64,000 nucleotides of DNA from Micromonospora sp. NBC_00421 (GCF_036017915.1 NZ_CP107929.1:3848001-3912000), one strand, 5' to 3'; shown: positions 1-11,875, numbered from the stretch's first letter. Notes: generated by a model from the sequence alone, not told the origin. Numbers and translations: made by a program.

Positions 1-189
1 GACCCGGGCGCGCAGGTCGTCGGCGTCGAGGCCGGCCTCGACGAGCACCCGGCTGGCGAGCCCGTCGCCATCGGCCAGCACGGCGAGCAGCAGGTGTTCG
101 GTGCCGACGGGGCGTCGTCCGTCGCTCCGGGCCTGCTCGACCGCGCGCTGGACGACCGCCCGGGCCCGGTCGGTGAACCGTTCGAACAT
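1..189 (-). CDS. Clp N-terminal domain protein (partial, runs off left edge)
   Basis: Only the first 63 codons are inside the window. The translation begins MFERFTDRARAVVQ and contains TEHLLLAVLADGDGLASRVL, the double-helix repeat of the Clp N-terminal domain that recognises substrates or adaptors in ClpC/ClpA chaperones. ATG 189 gives the usual family start; an in-frame ATG lies at 192. The start overlaps the stop of the upstream HTH gene (ATGATG), and GGAGG at 194-198 lies inside that gene, so the two are translationally coupled. Whether this is a short stand-alone Clp-N protein or a full Clp ATPase cannot be seen. Domain call is sure, full identity is not. Confidence 0.8.
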   Translation of the reverse strand, partial: MFERFTDRARAVVQRAVEQARSDGRRPVGTEHLLLAVLADGDGLASRVLVEAGLDADDLRARV

Positions 190-425
190 CATTCCTCCCA
201 GGTGCCGCGGACCGCCGGTCGCCCGGCGTGCTTCTTGTGGACCGCCTGCCGGCTGACCTCGAGCGCGTCGGCGATCTCCTGCCAGGACCAGCCCTGCCGT
301 CGGGCGTTGTCCACCTGGACCACCTCCAGCCGTTCGAGGAGCCGGCGCAGGGCGAGCACCGCGCGCAGGCCGACCCTGGGGTCGGTGCTGCCGGCTGCCG
401 CCGCGAGTTCCGTCGCCTGACTCAT
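189..425 (-). CDS. Small helix-turn-helix regulator paired with Clp-N protein
   Basis: A 78-residue protein. Residues 45-67 (GWSWQEIADALEVSRQAVHKK) form a clear helix-turn-helix with the recognition helix SRQAVHKK; the N-terminal half is a predicted helical dimerisation region. It is the first gene of a coupled pair with the Clp-N gene. Its ATG lies 7 nt after a TAGGTT -10 box, so the mRNA is probably leaderless. Two palindromes GTCAAC-N4-GTTGAC overlap the -35 and the -10 region, which fits direct autoregulation. The pairing suggests control of a proteostasis or stress function, but the inducing signal is unknown. Confidence 0.8.
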   Translation of the reverse strand: MSQATELAAAAGSTDPRVGLRAVLALRRLLERLEVVQVDNARRQGWSWQEIADALEVSRQAVHKKHAGRPAVRGTWEE

Positions 426-428
426 GCC

Positions 429-471
429 GTCAACCTACGTTGACACCGAACCCCTGTCAACCCGAGTTGAC
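429..471 (-). promoter_or_regulatory. Leaderless promoter with two GTCAAC-N4-GTTGAC operators
   Basis: On the minus strand TTGACA (460-455), a 17-nt spacer and TAGGTT (437-432) form a near-consensus promoter; the start codon A at 425 is where transcription should begin. Two perfect palindromes, 429-444 (spacer CTAC) and 456-471 (spacer CCGA), have centres 27 bp apart and cover the -10 and -35 boxes. They are likely binding sites for the HTH protein encoded immediately downstream. Confidence 0.75.
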
Positions 472-540
472 GAAATCGACAGGTACCCGACACGACGCCG
501 GACGCCCGGTCCGGGCCGACGGCGGTGCTACCGTCCGCTG

Positions 541-1371
541 GTGTTCCGTCGCCGCACCGCCGACCAGCCCGTCGAGGCGGCCCACCGGCTGCCCGTCGGC
601 CGGTTCGAGTGGGAGGTCGCCGGCGGTTCCGTGGTCGGCGACCGCTACCCGGCCAACTTCGACGTCCTGCACGTCGACCCGGAACTGCCGTTCGTGGCGG
701 TGGTCGACGGCATGGGCGAGGGCGAGGGCAGTCGGATCGCCGGCAGCACCGCGCGGGACACCCTGCACGAGCTGGTCCACGCCGGCTGGCCCGCCGTCGG
801 CCCCCACGAGCTGCGGACCGCGGTCACCGAGGCACAGATCCGGGTACGCCGGGCCGGTGCCGCCCTGGACGAGCTGGCCGGCTGCACGCTGACCGCCCTG
901 CTCGCCGAGCCAGACGGCGCGCTGGCCTGGATCGTCCAGCTCGGCGACTCCCGGGCGTACCGGCTGCGGGACGGGTTGCTGGAGCTGGTCACCGTGGACC
1001 ACACGATGGCCTGGCTCGGCGTGCTGCACGGCTGGTGGCCGGCGAACTCCCCGGAGGCGGTCCGCGCCCGCTACCAACTGCTGCGCTACCTGGGCCACCC
1101 CGACCGGCCGGACCCGGACCTGCTCGGGGTGCCGCTGCGCCCCGGTGACACCTGGCTGCTCTGCACCGACGGGGTCAGCGACCAACTCGACTACCACCGG
1201 CTACGGGAACTGCTCTCCGAACCGGACCCGACCCGGGCGGTCCGCGCCCTGCTCGCCGCGACCCTGGCCGCGGGCGGCAGCGACAACGCCACCGCCGTCG
1301 TGCTACGCGTACACCGGCGTGACCAGGCCCGTCCGGCCGATCGGGCTCCGCCACCCGCCCCGCGCGACTAG
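541..1371 (+). CDS. PP2C-family serine/threonine protein phosphatase
   Basis: A 276-residue single-domain phosphatase. The metal-binding motifs are in order: DGMGEG near residue 56, GCTLTALL, QLGDSRAYRLRDG, a TDGVSD motif and GSDNATAVVL near the C terminus, all typical of PP2C enzymes that remove phosphate from Ser/Thr using Mn or Mg. There is no membrane segment. The reading frame is open much further upstream, but GTG 541 is preferred because TACCGT (529-534) lies exactly six bases before it, a -10 box placed for a leaderless transcript, and the residues before it do not look like protein. Transcribed away from the HTH/Clp-N pair. Its kinase partner is not in the window. Confidence 0.85.
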   Translation: MFRRRTADQPVEAAHRLPVGRFEWEVAGGSVVGDRYPANFDVLHVDPELPFVAVVDGMGEGEGSRIAGSTARDTLHELVHAGWPAVGPHELRTAVTEAQIRVRRAGAALDELAGCTLTALLAEPDGALAWIVQLGDSRAYRLRDGLLELVTVDHTMAWLGVLHGWWPANSPEAVRARYQLLRYLGHPDRPDPDLLGVPLRPGDTWLLCTDGVSDQLDYHRLRELLSEPDPTRAVRALLAATLAAGGSDNATAVVLRVHRRDQARPADRAPPPAPRD

Positions 1372-1425
1372 CGTCGGTGGGGACGGCGTGGCCGTACCGT
1401 GCGGGACGCCCGGGAGGTGAACCGG

Positions 1426-2256
1426 ATGACCGGATCCACCGGCGGCCCGGTGGTGGTCGGCGTCGGCCCGACACCGACCGACCTCGCGGTGGTCCGGCTG
1501 GCCGCCCGGGAGGCCGCCGCCCACGGTCGGGACCTGGCCCTGCTGCACGCCTTCAACTGGGAGGCCGCCCTCGCCGGCCCGTCGCTGGTCGGCAGCCGGG
1601 ACGCCGCCGAGGAGCTGATCGCCCGCGCCGCCAGCACCGCGAACGAGGTCGAAGCGGGGGTGTCGGTAAGCGGTGAGATCGTCGAGGGGGCCCCGGTCGG
1701 TGCCCTGGTCCGCCGCTCCGAGACGGCGTTCCTGGTGGCCATCGGGGACGGCGGGATGGCCGGCTGCGGCAGGTGCGTGCCGGCCGATGCGCCGGCCGTG
1801 CAGCTCGCCGCGCGGGCCGGCTGCCCGGTGCTGGTGGTCCGCCCCGACCCGCCGCCTCCGGGGCCGGTGCTGGTCGGCGTGGACGGCTCGCCCGGCTCCC
1901 GGGCCGCGCTCGACTTCGCCTTCGGCTGTGCCGTCCGCCGACCGGCCCGGGTCGTCGCGGTGCGGGTGGTCGAGCCGGGGTGGCCCGACGACGGCGACGA
2001 CCTGCTCACCGCGCTGGTCGCCGAGGTCGGCCGGCACCACCCGGACGTGCCGACGGAGTGCCACACCGTGCACGGCGCCCCCGGGACAGTCCTGGTGGAG
2101 CAGTCCCGGTCGGCGCAGGTGGTGCTGGTCGGCGCCCGGGGCGACCAGCCGGGGCGGGGGATGCTGGGCGAGGTGAGCCAGACCCTGCTCTACCACGCAC
2201 CGGCACCGGTCATCGTCGTCCGTGGCCTGGTTTCCGCCGCACCGGCCGGGGCATGA
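1426..2256 (+). CDS. Universal stress protein, tandem USP domains
   Basis: A 276-residue cytoplasmic protein with two USP domains (about 8-140 and 148-270). The second has the ATP-loop pattern (VLVGVDGSPGSRAALDFA at its start and VVLVGARGDQPGRGMLGE near the end). The first is less canonical: it starts VVVGVGPTPTDLA and has IGDGGMAG where G-x2-G-x9-G-S/T is expected, so its nucleotide binding may be weak. ATG 1426 has a strong GGGAGGTGA at 1412-1420. It opens the dormancy-like cluster followed by phosphoketolase and a second USP. Tandem USPs are among the most strongly DosR-induced genes in mycobacteria, which fits the DevR-type operators nearby. Confidence 0.85.
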   Translation: MTGSTGGPVVVGVGPTPTDLAVVRLAAREAAAHGRDLALLHAFNWEAALAGPSLVGSRDAAEELIARAASTANEVEAGVSVSGEIVEGAPVGALVRRSETAFLVAIGDGGMAGCGRCVPADAPAVQLAARAGCPVLVVRPDPPPPGPVLVGVDGSPGSRAALDFAFGCAVRRPARVVAVRVVEPGWPDDGDDLLTALVAEVGRHHPDVPTECHTVHGAPGTVLVEQSRSAQVVLVGARGDQPGRGMLGEVSQTLLYHAPAPVIVVRGLVSAAPAGA

Positions 2257-2270
2257 GGTCCCCGGCCGCC

Positions 2271-2285
2271 GGGACCAACGGCCCT
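2271..2285 (+). promoter_or_regulatory. DevR/DosR-type operator upstream of phosphoketolase
   Basis: GGGACCAACGGCCCT has the half-site layout GGGAC-N4-GGCCC, one base from the classical Dos box core GGGAC-N4-GTCCC. It lies about 98 bp before the xfp start. The same layout recurs at 11861-11875, and a related form at 11806-11820 next to the devR-like gene. Confidence 0.6.
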
Positions 2286-2382
2286 GACCGGTGACCCCCC
2301 GGAACGCGAAGACTGGGTCTGCCCGGGGCGAAACGGCGCTTCCGGGTGCAGAACTCCCCGACCCGCGAGAGGCTTTGGCAGC

Positions 2383-4785
2383 ATGGACACCGCTCTCGAC
2401 CTGCACAGCCCCCTGACCGACGACGAGCTGCGCCGGCTGGACGCCTACTGGCGGGCGGCGAACTACCTGACCGTCGGGCAGATCTACCTGCTGGACAACC
2501 CGCTGCTGCGCGAGCCGCTTACCCCCGAGGACGTCAAGCCCCGGCTGCTCGGCCACTGGGGCACCAGCCCCGGCCTGAACCTGCTCTACGCGCACCTCAA
2601 CCGGGTCATCGTCAACCGCGACCTGTCGGCCATCTTCGTCACCGGCCCCGGCCACGGCGGCCCGGCGCTGGTCGCCAACACCTGGCTGGAGGGCACCTAC
2701 AGCGAGCTGTACCACTCGGTCAGCCGCGACGAGACCGGCATGCAGCGGCTGTTCCGCCAGTTCTCCTTCCCCGGCGGCGTCCCGAGCCACGTGGCACCGG
2801 AGGTGCCGGGCTCGATCCACGAGGGCGGCGAGCTGGGGTACGCCCTGAGCCACGCCTACGGTGCCGCCTTCGACAACCCGGACCTGCTGGTCGCCTGCGT
2901 CATCGGCGACGGGGAGGCGGAGACCGGCCCGCTGGCGGGGAGTTGGCAGTCCAACGTCTTCCTCAACCCGGCCCGGGACGGCGCGGTGCTGCCCATCCTG
3001 CACCTCAACGGCTACAAGATCGCCAACCCGACGGTGCTGGACCGGATCCCCACCGAGGACCTGCTCGGCCTGATGCGCGGCCACGGCTACCAGCCGTACC
3101 TGGTCGCCGGGGACGACCCGGAGCAGGTGCACCAACTCCTCGCGGCCACCCTGGACCGCGCCTGCGACGAGATCGCCGAGATCCAGCGGGTGGCCCGCTC
3201 CGGCGGCCGGGTCGAGCGCCCGCGCTGGCCGATGATCATCCTGCGGACCCCGAAGGGCTGGACCGGCCCGGCCCAGGTCGACGGCAAGCAGGTCGAGGGG
3301 ACCTACCGGGCCCACCAGGTGCCCATCGCCGAGGTACGCGACAACCCGGAGCACCTGGCCGAGTTGGAGCGCTGGCTGCGCAGCTACCGACCGGAGGAGC
3401 TCTTCGACGCCACCGGTGCCCCGGTCGCCGAGCTGGCCGCGTTGCCGCCCAAGGGCGAGCACCGGATGAGCGCCAACCCGGTCACCAACGGCGGACGGGT
3501 GCTGCGCGACCTGACCCTGCCGGACTTCCGCGACTACGCCGTCGACGTCCGGCAGCCGGGTGAGCCGGTGGTCGGTGCGGCCGGCGTGCTCGGCACCTGG
3601 GTCCGCGACGTGATCACCGCCAACCCGCAGACCTTCCGGCTGTTCGGCCCGGACGAGGTCGCCTCCAACCGGCTCGGGGCCGCCTTCGAGGTCACCGACC
3701 GGGCCTTCGTCGGCCGGATCGAGCCGACCGACGACCACCTCTCCCCCGACGGCCGGGTGATGGAGGTGCTCTCCGAGCACCTGTGCGAGGGCTGGCTGGA
3801 GGGCTACCTGCTGACCGGCCGGCACGGCATCTTCACCAGCTACGAGGCGTTCATCCACATCGTCGACTCGATGGTCAACCAGCACGCCAAGTGGCTGAAG
3901 GTGACCCGGGGCATCCCCTGGCGGGAGCCGATCGCCTCGCTGAACTACCTGCTCTCCAGTCACGTCTGGCGGCAGGACCACAACGGTTTCTCGCACCAGG
4001 ACCCCGGCTTCATCGACCACGTGGTCAACAAGAAGGCCGAAGTGGTCCGGGTCTACCTGCCGCCGGACGCCAACACCCTGCTCTCCACCATGGACCACTG
4101 CCTGCGCAGCCGGCACTACATCAACGTGGTGGTGGCCGGCAAGCAGCCCGCGCCGAACTGGCTGACCATGGACGAGGCGGTCCAGCACTGCCGGCGCGGC
4201 CTGGGCATCTGGGACTGGGCCAGCACCGACGACGGCCAGGAGCCCGACGTGGTGCTCGCCTGCGCCGGTGACGTGCCGACCCTGGAGACCCTCGCCGCCG
4301 CCGACCTGCTCCACCAGCACCTGCCCGAGCTCAAGGTGCGGGTCGTCAACGTGGTCGACCTGATGCGGCTCCAGCCGTCGTCGGAGCACCCGCACGGCCT
4401 GCCGGACAACGAGTTCGACACCATCTTCTCCCGGGACAAGCCGATCATCTTCGCCTACCACGGCTACCCGTGGCTGATCCACAGGCTCACCTACCGCCGG
4501 GCCAACCACGACAACCTGCACGTGCGCGGCTACAAGGAGGAGGGCACCACCACCACGCCGTTCGACATGGTGATGCTCAACGACCTGGACCGCTTCCACC
4601 TAGTCATCGACGTCATCGACCGGGTGCCCGGCCTGGCCGCCCGCGCCGCCCACCTGCGTCAGGAGATGGTCGACACCCGGCAGGCCTGCCGCGATCACAC
4701 CCGCCGGTACGGCGAGGACGACCCCCGGGTCGCCGAGTGGCGCTGGATCAGGGAGACCCAGCCGGCCCAACTGGACGGTCAGTGA
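2383..4785 (+). CDS. xfp: Xylulose-5-phosphate/fructose-6-phosphate phosphoketolase
   Basis: An 800-residue full-length phosphoketolase. This thiamine-diphosphate enzyme cleaves xylulose 5-phosphate (and often fructose 6-phosphate) with phosphate to acetyl phosphate plus a triose or tetrose phosphate. Visible signatures include [17 protein letters not shown] near the start, [14 protein letters not shown], the ThDP/Mg motif [18 protein letters not shown], and [19 protein letters not shown] in the middle domain. ATG 2383 is the family start. It sits between two USP genes with a DevR-type palindrome in its promoter region. A plausible role is substrate-level ATP formation through acetyl phosphate when respiration is limited. 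Confidence 0.95.
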   Translation: MDTALDLHSPLTDDELRRLDAYWRAANYLTVGQIYLLDNPLLREPLTPEDVKPRLLGHWGTSPGLNLLYAHLNRVIVNRDLSAIFVTGPGHGGPALVANTWLEGTYSELYHSVSRDETGMQRLFRQFSFPGGVPSHVAPEVPGSIHEGGELGYALSHAYGAAFDNPDLLVACVIGDGEAETGPLAGSWQSNVFLNPARDGAVLPILHLNGYKIANPTVLDRIPTEDLLGLMRGHGYQPYLVAGDDPEQVHQLLAATLDRACDEIAEIQRVARSGGRVERPRWPMIILRTPKGWTGPAQVDGKQVEGTYRAHQVPIAEVRDNPEHLAELERWLRSYRPEELFDATGAPVAELAALPPKGEHRMSANPVTNGGRVLRDLTLPDFRDYAVDVRQPGEPVVGAAGVLGTWVRDVITANPQTFRLFGPDEVASNRLGAAFEVTDRAFVGRIEPTDDHLSPDGRVMEVLSEHLCEGWLEGYLLTGRHGIFTSYEAFIHIVDSMVNQHAKWLKVTRGIPWREPIASLNYLLSSHVWRQDHNGFSHQDPGFIDHVVNKKAEVVRVYLPPDANTLLSTMDHCLRSRHYINVVVAGKQPAPNWLTMDEAVQHCRRGLGIWDWASTDDGQEPDVVLACAGDVPTLETLAAADLLHQHLPELKVRVVNVVDLMRLQPSSEHPHGLPDNEFDTIFSRDKPIIFAYHGYPWLIHRLTYRRANHDNLHVRGYKEEGTTTTPFDMVMLNDLDRFHLVIDVIDRVPGLAARAAHLRQEMVDTRQACRDHTRRYGEDDPRVAEWRWIRETQPAQLDGQ

Positions 4786-4802
4786 CCCGCCGCCGCCCGC
4801 TG

Positions 4803-4822
4803 TGGGCCGGCCTACCGGCCCA
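4803..4822. terminator. Hairpin between xfp and the second USP gene
   Basis: TGGGCCGG (4803-4810), loop CCTA, CCGGCCCA (4815-4822): a perfect 8-bp stem 17 bp after the xfp stop, without a T-run. It could end or attenuate transcription before the USP gene, or work as a processing hairpin. Confidence 0.45.
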
Positions 4823-4872
4823 GAGCGGGACCACCACCACCCCGTGACCAGCACCCAGGAGAGGACGAGACG

Positions 4873-5739
4873 ATGAGCACCGACGAGATCCTGGTCGGCT
4901 ACGACGGTTCCGCCGACGCGGGGTTCGCCCTGGACTGGGCGCTGGCGGAGGCGCAGCGCAGCGGACGCCCGGTCCGCCTCGCGTACGTCTTCGAGTGGCT
5001 GACCGTCGCCGGGTGGGTCGGTCCCGGGGTGGCCCCGGGGATCTGGCCGGACGACGACGCCCGACGGCAGGTCGACGAGTTGGTGCAGAAGGCCGCCTCG
5101 GACGCCGCTGCCGGCTGCCCCGGCGTCGCCGTGCACGGTGAGGTCTTCGACGGGCCGCCCGCGCTGGTGCTGGAGGAACGCTCCGCCGAGGCCGGGTTGC
5201 TGGTGCTCGGCAGCCGGGGTCACGGTGGCTTCGCCGGCCTGCTCGCCGGTTCCACGGCGGTCTCGGTGGCCGCCCACGGGCACTGCCCGGTGGTGGTGGT
5301 CCGCGAGGGGCAGGCCAAGGCCGCCGGCCCGGTGGTGGTCGGCTTCGACGGCTCCGACCAGGCCCGCACGGCACTCGGTTTCGCCGTCGAACGGGCCGCC
5401 CAACGGGACACCCCGCTGCGGGTATTGCGGGCCTCCGCACCGCCGGACGACCGTTGGCGGCCGTCCGAGCCCTACGCCGAGGCGACCCTCGCGGCGGACC
5501 GGGTCGAGATCGAGGAAGCCCTCGCCGGATGGCGGGAGACCTTCCCCGACGTCCCGGTCACGGTGGAGATCGCCCCGGCCCGACCGGCCGCCGCGCTCGT
5601 CGAGGCGAGTCGGGAGGCGCAGCTCGTGGTGGTCGGCAGCCGGGGCCGGGGCGGGCTGCGCGGGATGCTCCTCGGCTCGGTCGGCCAGCAGCTCATCCAG
5701 CACGCGCACTGCCCGGTCGCGGTCGTCCGCGAACGCTGA
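4873..5739 (+). CDS. Universal stress protein, tandem USP domains
   Basis: A 288-residue tandem USP. Both domains have the full nucleotide-binding signature: first domain VGYDGSADAGFALDWA and LGSRGHGGFAGLLAGST; second domain VVVGFDGSDQARTALGFA and VVGSRGRGGLRGMLLGSV. ATP binding is therefore more likely here than in the USP at 1426-2256. Start ATG 4873 is preceded by AGGAGAGG. It follows xfp by 87 bp and meets the convergent metal-ATPase gene 21 bp after its stop. Likely part of the same stress regulon; a separate DevR-type box is not clear in front of it. Confidence 0.9.
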   Translation: MSTDEILVGYDGSADAGFALDWALAEAQRSGRPVRLAYVFEWLTVAGWVGPGVAPGIWPDDDARRQVDELVQKAASDAAAGCPGVAVHGEVFDGPPALVLEERSAEAGLLVLGSRGHGGFAGLLAGSTAVSVAAHGHCPVVVVREGQAKAAGPVVVGFDGSDQARTALGFAVERAAQRDTPLRVLRASAPPDDRWRPSEPYAEATLAADRVEIEEALAGWRETFPDVPVTVEIAPARPAAALVEASREAQLVVVGSRGRGGLRGMLLGSVGQQLIQHAHCPVAVVRER

Positions 5740-5760
5740 CAGCCCGCCGGGGTCGGCGGC

Positions 5761-8112
5761 TCACCGGTGGCCGGGAACGGGCGGGGTGGGCGGGTCGGGG
5801 GCCAGGGAGGAGTAGTCCTCCTCTTCCCGGGCCAGGTGCAGGCGCAGCACCGCGTCCAGCCCGTACAGGCTGGCGAGCAGGTCGGGCACCTGGTCGGGGC
5901 GCAGCCGCCCGTCCGCCTGGGCCAGGTGACCGCCGATCCGGTCGACCAGCCGGTGGATCTCCACGTGTTCCCGGCTCATCGTGGACGTCGCCTCGTCGCC
6001 GCCGAGTGGCCCGGTCAACGCCGGATAGAGCTGCCGCTCCTCGGCGCTGTCGTGCGGCAACACCTCGTCGGTCAGCCGGCGGTGCGTGTCGCGCAGCGCC
6101 GGCAGGCACCCCTCGGCCGTCGGTCGGGTCGCCACCAGGTCGGCGGTGTCGCGTACCCGGGCAAGCACGTCGCGTACCCCGGCGTGCTGGCCGGCGTACC
6201 GGTCGAGCAGCTCGCGGGTGGCCGGCGGGACGTCCCGGCGGCGCAGCCCACCGCGCAGCGCCCGGAGCGCGTTGAGGATCACCAGCACGTCGATGCCCTC
6301 CTGGAGGAAGGCGCCCGCCACCGGCGGCAGCCGACCGGCGGCAGCGACCAGCATCGCCAGCACCGCAAGCCCCATCCCGACGGCGGCGCTCTGCACCGCG
6401 ATCCGACGGGCGTACCGGGCGATCTCGACGGCGTCGGCGAGCCGGTCCAGCCGGTCCACGGTGATCACCGCGTCGGCGACGTCCGCCGAGGCGGTCGCCC
6501 CGGTGGCCCCCATCGCCACCCCGACGTGCGCCGCCGCCAGCGCGGGCGCGTCGTTCACCCCGTCGCCGACCATCACGGTGACCGCCCGCCGCGACTCCTG
6601 CCGGACCCGGGCCACCTTCTGCTCCGGGGAGCACCGGGCCAGCGCCTCGTCCACCCCCACCAGCCGGGCCACCTGCTCGGCGGTACGCGGTCGGTCCCCG
6701 GTGAGCAGCAGCAGCCGGGTCAACCCGGCCTCCCGCAGCCGGCGTACCGTCCGCCGGGCGTCCGGGCGGACCGGGTCCTCCAGCAGGATCGCGCCGAGCG
6801 GGCCGTGGTCGTCGCTCACCCACACCGTCGACCAGCCGGCCAGCTCGGCCCGGTCCCGGGCCAGCTCCGCCCAGTCGGGCAGATCACCGCTGAGCTGCCC
6901 GACCCGCACCGGCCGGCCGTCGACCCGGCCGCTGACCCCCCGCCCCGGTTCCTCGGTCACCTCCGTCGGCTCGACCAGCGCCAGCCCCCGCTGACGGGCC
7001 TGCCGCACCAGCGCCACGGCCAGCACGTGCGGGGAGAGCTGCTCCACCGACGCGGCCAGCCGCAGCACCTCGTCCCGGTCACCACCGGGGGCGACCACCG
7101 TCTCCGCCGCCCGGGGCCGCCCGGCGGTCAACGTGCCGGTCTTGTCGACAAGCAGGGTACGGGCCCGGCCGAGCAGCTCCAGCGAACCACCGTCGCGCAC
7201 CAGCACGCCCCGCCGGGCCACCCGGGACAGCCCGGAGACGATCGCGATCGGGGTGGCCAGCAGCAGCGGGCACGGCGTCGCCACCACCAGCACGGCCACC
7301 GCCCGGACGAACTCCCCCGACCACCACCAGGCCACCCCGGCCAGCAACAGGGTGAACGGGACGAACGCCGCCGCATACCGGTCGGCGAGCCGGACCGTCG
7401 GCGCCCGGTGGGCGGTCGCCTCCTGCGCCAGCCGGACGATCCCCGCGTACGTGCTGCCCGCCGCGTCCCGGGTGGCCCGCAGGCCCACGGCGGCACCGGC
7501 GTTGACGACCCCGCTGGGCACCTGTTCCCCGGCGGCCCGGCCGGCCAGTTGGGACTCACCCGTCACCACCGACTCGTCGAGCGTCGCCGGGGCCGCCAGG
7601 ACACCGTCGACCGGCACCACGTCACCCGGCCCGACCAGCAGCTGGTCGCCCACCGCGACCCGGTCCAGCGCAATCACCTCGATGCCCCCGTCGGGGGTGC
7701 GCCGCCGCGCCTGCCGGGGGGCCCGCTCCAGCAGGGCGCGCAGGTCACGGGTCGCCCGCCCCTGGGCGTACGCCTCCAGCGCCCGACCGGTCGCCACCAT
7801 CACCGCGATCACCGCACCGGCCAGGTACTCGCCGACCAGCAGCGCGCCGGCCAACGCCAGGACGGCGATCACGTCCACCCCGAACCGCCGCCGCCACAGC
7901 TGACGCAGCACCGCCCAGACCGCCGGCACCAACGCCACCAGGGTCACCGCCGCCCAGATCCCGTCGGCGGGGCCGCGCCGGCCGGTCAGCCACAGCGCCG
8001 CCCCGGCCAGCACCGCCGCGGCGAGCAGGGTCAGCGGCGTCCACTCGCGCCAGTGCACCCGGTGCCGGCCGGCCGGCCGCTCCGGAACGCACTCCTGCGG
8101 TGCCGTGCCCAC
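5761..8112 (-). CDS. P-type (P1B-like) ATPase fused to a hemerythrin domain
   Basis: About 783 residues from GTG 8112. The transporter part has TGES (184-187), the membrane motif ATPCPLLLATP (278-288), the phosphorylation site DKTGT (323-327), SPH in place of the usual HP (360-362) and GDGVNDAP (516-523). No N-terminal CxxC metal domain is seen. The CPC motif of classic heavy-metal pumps is replaced by TPCPL, so ion specificity is open. Residues 665-770 form a hemerythrin-like domain with spaced His and Glu (DTHRR, LPHDSAEE, REHVEIH, LHLAREEE), which suits a di-iron centre sensing O2 or redox state. The start is uncertain: the frame is open to 8340 but would then overlap the divergent gene and its operators. 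Confidence 0.8.
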   Translation of the reverse strand: MGTAPQECVPERPAGRHRVHWREWTPLTLLAAAVLAGAALWLTGRRGPADGIWAAVTLVALVPAVWAVLRQLWRRRFGVDVIAVLALAGALLVGEYLAGAVIAVMVATGRALEAYAQGRATRDLRALLERAPRQARRRTPDGGIEVIALDRVAVGDQLLVGPGDVVPVDGVLAAPATLDESVVTGESQLAGRAAGEQVPSGVVNAGAAVGLRATRDAAGSTYAGIVRLAQEATAHRAPTVRLADRYAAAFVPFTLLLAGVAWWWSGEFVRAVAVLVVATPCPLLLATPIAIVSGLSRVARRGVLVRDGGSLELLGRARTLLVDKTGTLTAGRPRAAETVVAPGGDRDEVLRLAASVEQLSPHVLAVALVRQARQRGLALVEPTEVTEEPGRGVSGRVDGRPVRVGQLSGDLPDWAELARDRAELAGWSTVWVSDDHGPLGAILLEDPVRPDARRTVRRLREAGLTRLLLLTGDRPRTAEQVARLVGVDEALARCSPEQKVARVRQESRRAVTVMVGDGVNDAPALAAAHVGVAMGATGATASADVADAVITVDRLDRLADAVEIARYARRIAVQSAAVGMGLAVLAMLVAAAGRLPPVAGAFLQEGIDVLVILNALRALRGGLRRRDVPPATRELLDRYAGQHAGVRDVLARVRDTADLVATRPTAEGCLPALRDTHRRLTDEVLPHDSAEERQLYPALTGPLGGDEATSTMSREHVEIHRLVDRIGGHLAQADGRLRPDQVPDLLASLYGLDAVLRLHLAREEEDYSSLAPDPPTPPVPGHR

Positions 8113-8165
8113 CTGCGGATCGTCCCAGCGGCCCGACGCCGGCGACACGGAACCGGGAAACCACC

Positions 8166-8202
8166 GGGCCGAAAGGCCCCCGAGGAGGGACCTGCGGACC
8201 CT
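8166..8202. promoter_or_regulatory. DevR-type palindromes in the divergent ATPase/nitroreductase promoter
   Basis: GGGCC-GAAA-GGCCC at 8166-8179 is a perfect palindrome with the same 14-bp layout as the other DevR-like boxes. Directly next to it, 8187-8202 (GGGACCTGCGGACCCT) is a looser version with one extra base. They lie between the ATPase start and the nitroreductase start at 8300 and could control both. Confidence 0.5.
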
Positions 8203-8299
8203 GCGCCCGGCCGCACCGGGCAGGACAGGATGGAGCGGCATCCCCGCCCGCGGACCGACCGGGTGGGGCACGATGGGGAGAAACGGAAAGGTCGTGCCG

Positions 8300-11066
<2,767 letters not shown>

Positions 11067-11131
11067 TCCGGGTGGCCGGGTAGCGGCCGTTCGGGTCGGC
11101 GGTCGCTGGACCGGTGGCGTCCGCCTGCGGG

Positions 11132-11770
11132 TCAGGGGCGCTGGCCGAGGAGGCGGGTGGCGAGCACGGCGGCCTGGGTGCGGCGTTCCAGGCCCAACTT
11201 GGCCAGCACGCTGGAGACGTAGTTCTTCACGGTCTTTTCCGCCAGGAACATCTTGCCGGCGATCTCCCGGTTGGTCAGCCCCTCTGCCACGTACTCCAGG
11301 ATGCGGCGTTCCTGCTCGGTGAGGGATTTCAACTCGCGGGGCTGCTCGACGCCGTTGCGGATGCGTTCCAGCACCCGGGTGGTGATCGCCGGGTCGAGCA
11401 GCGACTGCCCGGCCGCCACCCGGCGCACCGCGTCGACCAGGTCGGTGCCCCGGATCTGCTTGAGCACGTAACCCGCCGCCCCCGCCATGATCGCGGCGAA
11501 CAGCGCCTCGTCGTCCTCGTACGAGGTGAGGATCAGCCCCTTGATCGACGAGTCCACCGCCCGGACGTCCCGGCACACGTCGATGCCGTTGCCGTCGGGC
11601 AGCCGGGCGTCGAGGATCGCCACGTCGGGCCGGAGCGCGGGAATCCGCCGGGCCGCCTCCTGCGCGGAGCCGGACTCGCCTACCACTTCGATGTCGCCGC
11701 TGCTCTGCAACAGGTCGGCAAGGCCACGGCGGACGACTTCGTGGTCGTCGAGGAGGAACACCCGGATCAT
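11132..11770 (-). CDS. devR: DevR/DosR-like NarL-family response regulator
   Basis: A 212-residue regulator. The receiver domain starts MIRVFLLDDHEVVRRGLADLL, has phospho-acceptor Asp54 (AILDARLPDGNG) and the K at GYVLKQIRG. The C-terminal LuxR-type HTH is EGLTNREIAGKMFLAEKTVKNYVSSVLAKLGLERRTQAAV; the stretch MFLAEKTVKNYVS is nearly identical to mycobacterial DosR. It would bind the GGGAC/GGGCC-N4 palindromes found upstream of xfp, the ATPase, the nitroreductases and itself. Convergent with the kinase gene (65-bp gap) and divergent from an Acg-like gene. Strongly supported as the master regulator of this cluster. Confidence 0.93.
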   Translation of the reverse strand: MIRVFLLDDHEVVRRGLADLLQSSGDIEVVGESGSAQEAARRIPALRPDVAILDARLPDGNGIDVCRDVRAVDSSIKGLILTSYEDDEALFAAIMAGAAGYVLKQIRGTDLVDAVRRVAAGQSLLDPAITTRVLERIRNGVEQPRELKSLTEQERRILEYVAEGLTNREIAGKMFLAEKTVKNYVSSVLAKLGLERRTQAAVLATRLLGQRP

Positions 11771-11805
11771 CCCTCGTTTCTACCCGCCCGGACCGGCCCG
11801 TGCAC

Positions 11806-11875
11806 GGGCCGAAGGTCCCTAACCTGGCGCGTCGCCCCGGGAAGGGTGGCCCGGCGGGTCGGGACGTCCGGCCCT
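11806..11875. promoter_or_regulatory. Two DevR-type operators between devR and the second nitroreductase
   Basis: GGGCCGAAGGTCCCT at 11806-11820 (GGGCC-N4-GTCCC) lies 36 bp before devR and suggests autoregulation. GGGACGTCCGGCCCT at 11861-11875 (GGGAC-N4-GGCCC) lies 62 bp before the nitroreductase start. Both match the layout at 2271-2285 and 8166-8179. Confidence 0.65.

Noticed and set aside
1372..1425. Possible DevR box GGGACGGCGTGGCC before the first USP
   Set aside because: Second half-site deviates too much from GGCCC/GTCCC to count.
1303..4599. 1098-codon open frame on the minus strand across USP and phosphoketolase
   Set aside because: Shadow of the real plus-strand genes in GC-rich DNA; the product is rich in H, G, R, V and P with no domain.
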